A stretch of 44,282 nt of DNA from Candidatus Termititenax persephonae. GTDB taxonomy: Bacteria; Margulisbacteria; Termititenacia; Termititenacales; Termititenacaceae. Positions 8,108 through 16,716 of the stretch are shown here, piece after piece. Position 1 is the first letter of the stretch. The number at the start of each line of letters is the position of its first letter. The position numbers and the translations under genes are program-made. The stretch lies in the NCBI GenBank assembly GCA_003864475.1, contig BGZO01000009.1:1-44282 (forward strand), read 5' to 3'. Below the pieces are notes generated by a model that was not told the origin of the DNA, searched no databases, and saw nothing but the letters and a program-made list of their open reading frames with translations.

Positions 8108-10153
8108 GTGAAACGCAATAGAAAATTAATTAAAATCAAAAAAGAACGGGTAGTCTTGTCAGATGTATTACCTTTTGAACTTCCCGTTACTTTTTCAAAC
8201 AGACATTTCTACAAGTTTCTAGCAACTAATCATATTCGAGTTAATCGGAACATAATTAGTTGGGATAAAAATGACCCCCAATTAGAGTTAATAATAAAAC
8301 TTATTTTTGGATTTGATAAAACAAAAAAAGTTATTAATAGGAAACTTAAGATTGATTTTCAGGATGGTGAATTCAAAACCATCCCATTTAGATATAAGAT
8401 ATCTCATAAGGATAAAGATTTTAGAGAGTTAGTAATAATTCATCCTAAGAACCAGCTTGCTATGATTGAATTTTACGAAAAATACAAAGAAATAATTTTA
8501 TATTACTGTAGGCTCAGTCCTTTTTCCATAAGAAAGCCATATAAAGTAGCTAAATATACTTATCATAATGATAAAGTTCATATTAAGAGACTTGCTTATG
8601 ACCATGAACACAAATCTGCGGAAGAATATGATAAGGAGTATGAGAATTTAAAAACATTTTTTACTTATAAGGATATAAGTAATGTTTACAAGTTTTATGA
8701 ATCATATAAATATCATCGTTGTGAAAAAAAATATAATAAATTATTTAAATTTGATATTTCAAAGTGTTTTGACAGCATTTACTCTCACTCTCTTTCATGG
8801 GCTTTATTAAATAAAGAGATTGTTAAAGATAATCTCAAATGCTCAAATTCTACATTTGGTGGCAATTTTGATTTATTAATGCAGAATTTAAATTACGGAG
8901 AAACAAATGGAATAATTATAGGACCTGAATTTTCCAGAATATTTGCTGAGCTAATCCTTCAGAAAATAGACTTAAATGTTATGCATTATCTACGGGACAA
9001 TCTAGACAATCATGCTCATGGGTTAAAATTTAAAACGGATTATGAAATATTTCGCTATGTTGATGATTTTTTTGTTTTCTATAATGATGATAAGACAAAA
9101 GAAAGAATTATGAATGCTTATAGATTTCATTTAATGGAATATAAATTGTATATAAATGACTCTAAGTCAGCTTTATTTGAGAAACCTATCATTACTGGGC
9201 TTACAATTGCTAAACAAAAATTAGCAGATTTATTAAACGAAAATTTCACTTTTGAAGTATCAAGTAAAAAAAAAGGCACTGAAGAAGAGGAAAAAAAGTA
9301 TTCATTTTACGCTAGTTCTAATAAACTAATTACTAGATTTAAGACCATAATAAAGGAAACCAATACTACCTATAAGGATATATTAAATTACACTCTGGCT
9401 TGTATTGATCGTAAAGTATTCAAATTAATAAAAATCTATAGCAGTATTGAAAATAAAAAGGAATATGAATTAAAAGCAGTAAAATCTATGTTGGAATTAT
9501 TAGATTTTATATTCTTTATATATTCGGTTTCTCCTAGAGTAAACACTACAATAAAATTGTGCTTAATTCTAAGTAAGATTACAAAGTTTACTAAATTAAA
9601 ATGTAATTTCAATATGGATAATCGGCATCTTGTTTTTAAAAAAATATACGATGAGATATCTTTAGTATTATGGAAAAATAAAAATTCTGGATATACCCAA
9701 GTAGAAACTTTGTATTTATTAATTGCTTTAAAGGAATTAGGTAAGGAATATAGGCTAAATCAATCGGTCTTATGCAAATATTTTGATGTCAATATTGACA
9801 CTGGAGTATTTGGGTATGACTTAAATTACTTTTCAATAACTGTTTTATTGTTTTATATTGAAGATAAAAAACGTTATCTCGATTTTAAAATTATATTGAA
9901 AGAGAGAATCAAATCTAAATTTGAGAAAAACAATAAACTGAAGACTACAGAATTAACTCTTTTATTGCTTGACCTTATTTCCTGCCCTTATCTTGACGAT
10001 GCTTTTAAAAGACAGTTATTAGTATTTTATGATATTACGGAAATTTCTGAACAAAATGGCATATTGAATAGAAAAGAACTTTGGTTCACAAAATGGATTG
10101 ATTTTGATTTTTGTAAAGAACTTGACGCAAAAAAGAGTCAAGAGGTATATTAA
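8108..10153 (+). CDS. drt3b: Reverse transcriptase resembling antiviral Drt3b (UG8); GTG start at 8108 preferred over ATG 8027
   Basis: VLPFELPVTFSNRHFYKFL..., KFDISKCFDSIYSHSLSWAL (motif A), NGIIIGPEFSRIFAELILQKID (motif B), FRYVDDFFVFYND (catalytic). Starting at 8108 avoids the ~80-nt overlap with the upstream RT. Confidence 0.8.
   Translation: MKRNRKLIKIKKERVVLSDVLPFELPVTFSNRHFYKFLATNHIRVNRNIISWDKNDPQLELIIKLIFGFDKTKKVINRKLKIDFQDGEFKTIPFRYKISHKDKDFRELVIIHPKNQLAMIEFYEKYKEIILYYCRLSPFSIRKPYKVAKYTYHNDKVHIKRLAYDHEHKSAEEYDKEYENLKTFFTYKDISNVYKFYESYKYHRCEKKYNKLFKFDISKCFDSIYSHSLSWALLNKEIVKDNLKCSNSTFGGNFDLLMQNLNYGETNGIIIGPEFSRIFAELILQKIDLNVMHYLRDNLDNHAHGLKFKTDYEIFRYVDDFFVFYNDDKTKERIMNAYRFHLMEYKLYINDSKSALFEKPIITGLTIAKQKLADLLNENFTFEVSSKKKGTEEEEKKYSFYASSNKLITRFKTIIKETNTTYKDILNYTLACIDRKVFKLIKIYSSIENKKEYELKAVKSMLELLDFIFFIYSVSPRVNTTIKLCLILSKITKFTKLKCNFNMDNRHLVFKKIYDEISLVLWKNKNSGYTQVETLYLLIALKELGKEYRLNQSVLCKYFDVNIDTGVFGYDLNYFSITVLLFYIEDKKRYLDFKIILKERIKSKFEKNNKLKTTELTLLLLDLISCPYLDDAFKRQLLVFYDITEISEQNGILNRKELWFTKWIDFDFCKELDAKKSQEVY
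10122..10151 (+). promoter_or_regulatory. Candidate sigma70 promoter inside the 3' end of drt3b, driving the downstream ncRNA
   Basis: TTGACG (10122-10127), 18-nt spacer, TATATT (10146-10151). Confidence 0.55.
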
Positions 10154-10157
10154 TCTC

Positions 10158-10258
10158 ATCATGCTTCGTCCAAGTTAATTCTACACACATGCATGAGTTT
10201 TATTTTCATATCCATTGGGAATAAAACAAAGAGGGCAACAGGGACGAGTTGCCTTTAC
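10158..10258 (+). ncRNA. Candidate DRT3-associated ncRNA
   Basis: Contains ACACACA (10183-10189), stem GTTTTATT/AATAAAAC (10197-10204/10220-10227), and 3' hairpin GGCAAC-agggacga-GTTGCC-TTT (10234-10256). TCGTCC (10166-10171) is complementary to the 3' hairpin loop GGACGA (10242-10247). Confidence 0.65.
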
Positions 10259-10575
10259 TTGTCTATGTATTTTTTTAGTTCTTCAGCTCTATTTTTTAAA
10301 ACGTATTTATCCATATTAATATTTGAATCAAATCCTCTAGTGCCATAAGCACTATCTATGTTGCAAAATCCAACACCAAAGAACTTGTCTGGGTTCTTTT
10401 CTTTCTTTGTTTTTACGCTTTGTAAAATATTTCCCATCTCCGTATCAGTTAATGCCAGAATTAAGGAACGCCAGAGGTTAGATTTTATATTATCTTCTTG
10501 GGAGCATACGGGATAAAGACAAAACAGAAAGAATGCACCGGACAGCCCTTCTTCATATTTATCGATAAAGTTATT
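10255..10575 (-). pseudogene. Truncated gene remnant (unknown family)
   Basis: The listed 60-aa ORF is open upstream in the same frame (FNNFIDKYEEGLSGAFFLFCLYPVCSQEDNIKSNLWRSLILALTDTEMGNILQSV...) back to a TAG, without a clear start codon. Confidence 0.45.
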
Positions 10576-10596
10576 AAACTAGAAATTGTATTGATA

Positions 10597-10622
10597 TTTT
10601 GAGGTATTGTTTTGAGGTATTG
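10597..10622. repeat. 13-bp tandem duplication ttttgaggtattg x2 at the AT-rich/GC-rich boundary
   Basis: Direct reading: TTTTGAGGTATTG TTTTGAGGTATTG. Confidence 0.9.
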
Positions 10623-10677
10623 TCTTTGAAATTATTATCAACATATGACCTAGAAAGTCCTGGAATACCGCGACAAC

Positions 10678-11889
10678 ATGATGGAAATGGCCGTGCGCGG
10701 CATAAGTGTCGGCGGGAAAGTAACCAACGGGTTGATGTCCATGATCCCGTATATGGCGGACTTTGCGCTGGCGGCCTGGACGGGCGGCGGCTGGGGCGCG
10801 GCCAAGGGCGGCTCTGCAGTCGCCGCAAAGGGAACAGCCGCGGCCGTGGCTAAAACAGCTGGCGGTGCCGCAACTAAAGGCCTGCCCTCACGCGGCGCGG
10901 GACATCTGGGCAAGTGGGCGCTGAGTGCCACCAATACGCTGGCCAATCCCGTGATGTATCCGCGCCTGCTGAATTATACCGGCCAGAACATGCTCAATGA
11001 CCAGGTGTTCCTGACGGACAAGGGGGCGCTGCTGTATAAAGACGCGCAGACCAGCCCGGCCTCGGCATTTGTGCGGGCCACGGGGCAGCTATGGCTGGAG
11101 ATATTCGCGGAGAGCGGCGGCGAATTTTTATTTGACCCGCTGGCCAAAGGCATTCTGGGCAAAATAAATCCGGCGGTGGTCAAGAATTTCCAGCAAGCGG
11201 TGAAGAAGACCGGCGCGGGGAAAGCATATGAGTTCTTAAAAAAATCCGGGCAAAGCAATATTTTGTCCGAATACGGCGAGGAACAGCTGGAGGCCGTGCT
11301 TAAAGCCGTGTTTAATCTTGACGAAAATAAAGAATACACCTTTGACGACCTCGGCCGGGCGATGTTCCCGGACAACTGGGAGGACGTGCTGGTGACGCTC
11401 GGCGTGCTGTCCGTGCCGGGCATGGTGTCCACCGGCTCAATGGCGCTGGTGGCCAGAACGGCGCGCGGCATGGAAAAAAGGAACGGCCGCCCGCCGACGG
11501 AAAAAGAGATGCTGGGCATCGTGGACAATGTGCGCGGCATACCGGAAAGCAAGGTGGACGAGCTGAACCGCCGCTGGGAGAGGAAAGAGACCGCCGAGGA
11601 CATCGCCGCATTTGAGGAAAGTTTCGGTGGTTACCGGGAAGAAATGCGCGCGGCAGGTTTGACCGACAAGGAAGTGGACAGCAACTCGCTACTAATCCAA
11701 AACTTTGTGGAGGCATCCGCCTATAAGACCGGACGGACGCGCACGGAAATATTAAACGGCTGGCTGGGTGATAATGGCCAGCAGAGCCTCAAGGTGCCGA
11801 ACATCGTCGCGGACGCTACCAGTAGCGTGTCCACCCCTTTGGCCGAAGGCCAAGGCACGCTAGATATGGGGGTACGCTTGGCCGCGTAG
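10678..11889 (+). pseudogene. Fragment of phage large polyvalent/internal protein
   Basis: Gly/Ala-rich hydrophobic segment then helical regions (GKAYEFLKKSGQSNILSEYGEEQLEAVLKAVFNLDENKEYTFDDLGRAMFPDNWEDVLVTLGVLS), typical of giant phage injection/polyvalent proteins. An upstream in-frame stop near 10650 implies loss of the 5' part. Confidence 0.5.
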
Positions 11890-11890
11890 G
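11817..11890. repeat. Cluster of hairpins separating the two polyvalent ORFs
   Basis: ACGCTAccagTAGCGT, CCTTTGGCCgaaGGCCAAGG, and a further GGCCAAG...CTTGGCC complementarity. Confidence 0.6.
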
Positions 11891-11907
11891 AAAATCTTGG
11901 TCAGCCG

Positions 11908-14900
11908 ATGCTGAATGCCAGAATGACAGCTTTCGGTTCCAGCAACTTTACGGACTTTTATAGATGGGCGGAAAACAATACAGACCAAAAAAACAAGAAG
12001 TATTTTGAGCATCGCTCCGGCGGACTGGAGTTTGATATACCGGAGGACACAATCAGGCATGACAAAAATAAGCACGGACTGTCTTTAGACGAATGGATTG
12101 AATTATCAAATAACGCGAACATTCCGGCGGCCAGTGCGCTGGCAAAAAAGTCTACTATTGGTGGCGGCGGAGTTTTGACAAAGATAAAGACACCAAGTGG
12201 TTTTTACGGCATCAGTTTTGAAGTTTTCAAAGACAGAAATATTGTTACCACGGCTTTTAAGTCCACAGAAAAAGGCATTGATGCTTGGATGAAAAAGAAC
12301 GCTGTCAGGACGATGCAAACGGCATCCACTACCGACCCGGCAACTAATAATTTAGAGGCCGGCGGACTGCTTCCTGAACAGCGCCTTGCAGACATTATAG
12401 CACAAGCCCGCGCTAATCTCGGCCAAACCAGCGGCATCGCGCAAGAAGCAATAGACTGGGCGTTTAGCGCTGAACCCGTTAAGAACCTTACAGGCCAGGA
12501 GTTCCAAAAATCCGATGTAAGTTTGATTACGCAAGTTATGGATTATTTCAAGAAATTCAACGGCAAGGTGGAAAGTCCAGAGTATGGAGTTGTTAATTTA
12601 AGCAAAAAAGGAATCCGATCATTTATCGCACACAAGCCAAATAAGATTAAAGCAGCCGCGTTTGCGTCGGTACCTGAAATCATTAGAAATGGACGCACTA
12701 TCGGGAAAGAACAAAACTACAAAGGCCGCGGGTATGATAGTGCTGTTGTTGTCGCGCCCATCACAATAGAAAATTCAGAAAAACAAGCGGAAAGATACAT
12801 AGCTGCAGTAGTAATTAAGCGTTTTCCAAATGGAACAAATACATATTACCTGCATGAAGTTATAAAAGAAAAGGGGCTCCGCGATGAAATCAAGACACCT
12901 ATCGAAGCCCACAAATCAATTATATTACAACAGTTACAAAAGTCAATGACTGACCTCAATCAGGGCCGCCGCGGTTCATACAGTCCCAGCAAGAACCTGA
13001 TCACCCTGCTCAAGGACGCGGACAGGTCTACATTTCTGCACGAGAGTGCGCATTACTTTCTGGAGTTCTACCTGCGCTATCTGCCGCAGGAACTGGACGC
13101 GGTGTTCAGGTTTGCCCATGTGCGGAACAGGCCGCTTAACCAGTTGTCCGATGCAGAATATAAGCAACTGCAGGAAGCCTTTGCTGTCGGCTTCGAGACG
13201 TGGCTCATGGAAGGCCGCGCGCCGAATGAGCGCCTGGCCAATGCTTTTGGACGCTTTAAGCAATGGCTGACGGAAATATACGAAAGCGTCGAAAATCTGC
13301 TCCAGCAGTCCGGCCTAAAAATCGAATTGAGCGACGACATCCGTAACTTTTATGCCGATATGTTCGCGCGGCCGGACGGCGCGACCGCCATAGATCCCGG
13401 CCTGACCTACGACCGCGACGTGAATCTGTATCAGGACGCGGTGAAAAAGATAAGGGAACTGAGGGAGAAAAAGAAAAGGATACGGGAGAAATATGGCGCG
13501 GCGGCCACGCCGTCACTGGAGGAGATAGAGCGGACGATACGCGATCTGGAGACGGTGGCCACCAACGTGCGGCGGACAGGCTGGGTGCGCGAAGCGGAGG
13601 CCGCTTGGCAGGAGTCGCCGCTGGCGCAGGTGCAGGGGCGCAAGGTATACATAGACCCGGACAGCGACACTTACGAGGAGCAACAGGTGATCCCCGCGGC
13701 GTGGCGCAGTAACGACCCCATCAAGGGTACGACGATAGACGAACTGGCGGACGAACTGGGCATGACGCAAAACGAACTGCTGGCCATGATCGCCGGGACG
13801 CCGAGCAAAAAAGGGTTCATAGACAGATATCTGCAGGGGAAGCGGGGCGGGCTGGGGCGCAATCTGGCGGAGCAATACCGAGAACACGAAAGCGAGGTGG
13901 TGGGGAGCGTAACGCCGGAGATAGCGGAGATGCTATCCACTCCGGAGCAAAAAATATCGGCGGGAAACATCATTCTAGACAACAAAGCATTGACGCATAT
14001 TGAGAAACGGCACGGACAAGAGATAAAAGATGCCGGATTCAACAATGCCCGTGATTTTGTGAATTTTGTTTTAAGTAACGTGGATGCAGTTTATGAGGGA
14101 AACAAATCAGTACGCAGAGTGCTTGTTACCAAGCAAATACGCCCGCTGGGACAGGTTGTCATAGGGTTGGCGTATGACGGAAATAACTATAGTGTGATAA
14201 CAGGTTCAACAATACGCAGTGACTTTTTTGATAAAAAAACATCAATCTGGGAAAGGGCGCAGACCAATCATTCCCAAAGTAAAACCCCGGAAACCCCTGG
14301 CGCAATCTCGGGCCAGACTGATGCTTTAAATTTTACCACCATTTCCGATTTTGCCAATACCCCCGGCGGCCATGTGGACGCCGCGCTGTCCGGCGTGGAA
14401 AGAGAGTTGAGGGGGGCCGCGGCGCGGTTAAGGGAGCAGGCCAAGCGGAAAGCCCTGTCCGCCCTGCAGCAGGCCGCGTTGAGGGAGGCCATGAAACTGT
14501 CGCCCGAGCTGCGGCTGGAGGTCATGAGGAACGTCCTGCAGGCCAGGGCCGCGGCGGACCAGATGGCGGTTCTGAGCAATGTCTATGACCGCGCCATGGA
14601 GGAGGCCAGGATTGCCGCGGCACTGGTCCTGCGCGAGCAGATATATAAAGAGCTGAAATTCACCGAGCCGAAAAAAGGCATCGGAAAATACACGCACGAA
14701 TATAACAATATATTCGAGGAACTGCGCAGGATTCAAGACCTTGCGCCTGACGAGGCAATGGCGGAAATAGAGCGCATCCCGGACGGCATGGAAGACGATA
14801 TTGTCCCGGACGACGAGACGTTCCGCCGGGCATTTTTGGAATATACGGCTAACGGCATTGAGCAGGCGAACCTCGGCAATCTGGAGTTCGTGCTGAAAGG

Positions 14901-15948
14901 CCTGCGCGAGTTGAGGCATGAGGCCGCCGGCGAAAAGAAAGAACAGAACGCCGTGCGCGGACGGGCGGTAACAGAGCGCAAGGAGAAGATGCTTGCCGGG
15001 ATGCGCAACACCAAATTCAAGGGCGACGCGGAGGCCTGGACGACGAAGCTGATCAACATATACCGCAACGGCAGCTGGTTCGGCGCGAATATGTGGTCCG
15101 TGCTCAACTCGATGTTCGGCAAGGAAATGGCGGACGAGTGGAACATGGAGCCGCAGGAGGCGGCGCGGGACACCAAAGCGTTTATGGATATGAAAGAAGT
15201 AATCACGGAAGCCGTGAACATACTCGGCCTGAAAAATGAGATGGGTTTTTACCGCTGGCTGGACGAGCACATGGGCGAGGAATACCGGCTCGTGCAAAGG
15301 CAGAGAAGGCTGTCCGGCGCTAATCCGCCCGTAAAATTCAACCGCCTGGGGATCATAGACATATATAACGCGGTCAAGAACGTGCGCGGCCTGGACAGTT
15401 ATAACTGGGCTTACGGCGTGGAGAACCCGGCGGAGCGGGACAAGGACGGCAGGCGGCTGGACGTCGCCGTGCAGGAGCTGATAAACAGGCTGACACCGGA
15501 GGAAAAGGCCTTTGGCGACATGCTGATGGGCAAGGCCGGGGAATACTGGGACGAGCTGAACGAGGTCAACATCCGCGAGACGGGCCTGAGCATGGGCAAG
15601 GTGGATGATTACTGGCCGTCCACGGCGGTCAAGCCGGGGGCCATCGTCAATAATAATCTGGACTTTGAGGTGGTGCGCTTCGGCTTTCAGAAGGCCAGGA
15701 GCAGGGGCGTTGTAGTGCCCATCCCCGTCGATGCCTGGGGCAAGCTGAACAATCACTTGATGGGCACGCATCACGCCCTGGAGATCACGCTCAAGTGGCG
15801 GGATTTGCGGCAGGCAATCGACGACAATGAGTTGCGGTCTGACATAGAGGCGAAATACGGCAAGGCTGCTTATAAGACCATGCTGGATTTCGTGAACTCC
15901 ATGTCGGCCAGGGGATTTTTACATGTTAAAATATCTTATGTTCAATAA
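11908..15948 (+). CDS. Phage large polyvalent protein with metallopeptidase-like HExxH and barnase/EndoU (PBECR)-like modules; 3' end truncated
   Basis: Modules: FLHESAHYFL (HExxH); GNIILDNKALTHIEKRHGQEI...VRRVLVTK...YDGNNYSVITG (PBECR-like); VNLSKKGIRSFIAHKPNKIKAAAFASVPEIIRNG (LPD3-like). Long charged helices follow. The final LHVKISYVQ appears to be out-of-family sequence at the junction with the next gene. Confidence 0.65.
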   Translation: MLNARMTAFGSSNFTDFYRWAENNTDQKNKKYFEHRSGGLEFDIPEDTIRHDKNKHGLSLDEWIELSNNANIPAASALAKKSTIGGGGVLTKIKTPSGFYGISFEVFKDRNIVTTAFKSTEKGIDAWMKKNAVRTMQTASTTDPATNNLEAGGLLPEQRLADIIAQARANLGQTSGIAQEAIDWAFSAEPVKNLTGQEFQKSDVSLITQVMDYFKKFNGKVESPEYGVVNLSKKGIRSFIAHKPNKIKAAAFASVPEIIRNGRTIGKEQNYKGRGYDSAVVVAPITIENSEKQAERYIAAVVIKRFPNGTNTYYLHEVIKEKGLRDEIKTPIEAHKSIILQQLQKSMTDLNQGRRGSYSPSKNLITLLKDADRSTFLHESAHYFLEFYLRYLPQELDAVFRFAHVRNRPLNQLSDAEYKQLQEAFAVGFETWLMEGRAPNERLANAFGRFKQWLTEIYESVENLLQQSGLKIELSDDIRNFYADMFARPDGATAIDPGLTYDRDVNLYQDAVKKIRELREKKKRIREKYGAAATPSLEEIERTIRDLETVATNVRRTGWVREAEAAWQESPLAQVQGRKVYIDPDSDTYEEQQVIPAAWRSNDPIKGTTIDELADELGMTQNELLAMIAGTPSKKGFIDRYLQGKRGGLGRNLAEQYREHESEVVGSVTPEIAEMLSTPEQKISAGNIILDNKALTHIEKRHGQEIKDAGFNNARDFVNFVLSNVDAVYEGNKSVRRVLVTKQIRPLGQVVIGLAYDGNNYSVITGSTIRSDFFDKKTSIWERAQTNHSQSKTPETPGAISGQTDALNFTTISDFANTPGGHVDAALSGVERELRGAAARLREQAKRKALSALQQAALREAMKLSPELRLEVMRNVLQARAAADQMAVLSNVYDRAMEEARIAAALVLREQIYKELKFTEPKKGIGKYTHEYNNIFEELRRIQDLAPDEAMAEIERIPDGMEDDIVPDDETFRRAFLEYTANGIEQANLGNLEFVLKGLRELRHEAAGEKKEQNAVRGRAVTERKEKMLAGMRNTKFKGDAEAWTTKLINIYRNGSWFGANMWSVLNSMFGKEMADEWNMEPQEAARDTKAFMDMKEVITEAVNILGLKNEMGFYRWLDEHMGEEYRLVQRQRRLSGANPPVKFNRLGIIDIYNAVKNVRGLDSYNWAYGVENPAERDKDGRRLDVAVQELINRLTPEEKAFGDMLMGKAGEYWDELNEVNIRETGLSMGKVDDYWPSTAVKPGAIVNNNLDFEVVRFGFQKARSRGVVVPIPVDAWGKLNNHLMGTHHALEITLKWRDLRQAIDDNELRSDIEAKYGKAAYKTMLDFVNSMSARGFLHVKISYVQ

Positions 15949-16666
15949 ATTAAAAGATTTACTGAATAACTCAAAGCACACCATTGCCCTTACTGGCGCA
16001 GGTGTGTCAACCTTGTCTGGCATCCGTGATTTTCGCGGCAAAAACGGTCTGTACAAGGACTTTGACGCGGATAAAATTTTTGATATAAATTATTTTTTTC
16101 AGGAACCGACCTATTACTACACCCAAACTAAAGAATTTATCTATAGCCTGGATAAGTACCAGCCAAACATCATTCACCAAACGCTGGCAAAGCTGGAACA
16201 AAAAAATATTATCCACGCTGTCTTGACGCAAAATATCGACATGCTGCACACCAAGGCAGGCTCACGCAAAGTTATTGAACTGCACGGCTCGCCTCAATAT
16301 CATTACTGCACGGATTGCCAAAAAAGGTATTCTTTTGCCGAAATCGTCCCGCTAGTCCAAAGCGCTAAAGTTCCGTATTGCGACCAGTGCGGCGGACTGA
16401 TTAAGCCAGATATTGTTTTTTTTGGTGATTTTCTAAACGCCAAAACTCTTACATCCGCCAATATCGAGGTTGCCAAAGCCGATTTAATGCTTGTGCTTGG
16501 CTCGTCCCTTATCGTTCAGCCTGCTGGTTATTTTCCGCAAACAGTGGCCAGAAAAGGCGGCAAAGTTATCATTGTTAATGAGATGCCTACGCCCGCAGAT
16601 AAATTGGCCGAAATGTGTTTCAGCGATTTGCAAGAGTTTTGTGAAAAATTGAATGCCGTACTCTAG
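15923..16666 (+). CDS. SIR2-family NAD-dependent protein deacylase
   Basis: LTGAGVSTLSGIRDFRG, TQNIDMLHTKAG, ELHGS, Zn cysteines YHYCTDCQ...YCDQCGG, KPDIVFFGD, VLGSSLIVQPAG. Confidence 0.93.
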   Translation: MLKYLMFNKLKDLLNNSKHTIALTGAGVSTLSGIRDFRGKNGLYKDFDADKIFDINYFFQEPTYYYTQTKEFIYSLDKYQPNIIHQTLAKLEQKNIIHAVLTQNIDMLHTKAGSRKVIELHGSPQYHYCTDCQKRYSFAEIVPLVQSAKVPYCDQCGGLIKPDIVFFGDFLNAKTLTSANIEVAKADLMLVLGSSLIVQPAGYFPQTVARKGGKVIIVNEMPTPADKLAEMCFSDLQEFCEKLNAVL

Positions 16667-16716
16667 CCGTAAAATCGGCAGCGCAAACTACGCAAGAAAG
16701 TTCGCTTTAACAATTT

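Noticed and set aside
14428-15774. 448-aa minus-strand ORF
   Set aside because: Antisense shadow of the high-GC polyvalent gene; composition and absence of motifs indicate a non-coding frame. The same applies to 10974-11603(-) and 13513-13887(-).
15923-16666. SIR2 as a defence NADase
   Set aside because: It has the zinc cysteines and full motif set of a stand-alone deacylase and no fused defence domain; better read as a housekeeping-type SIR2 protein.
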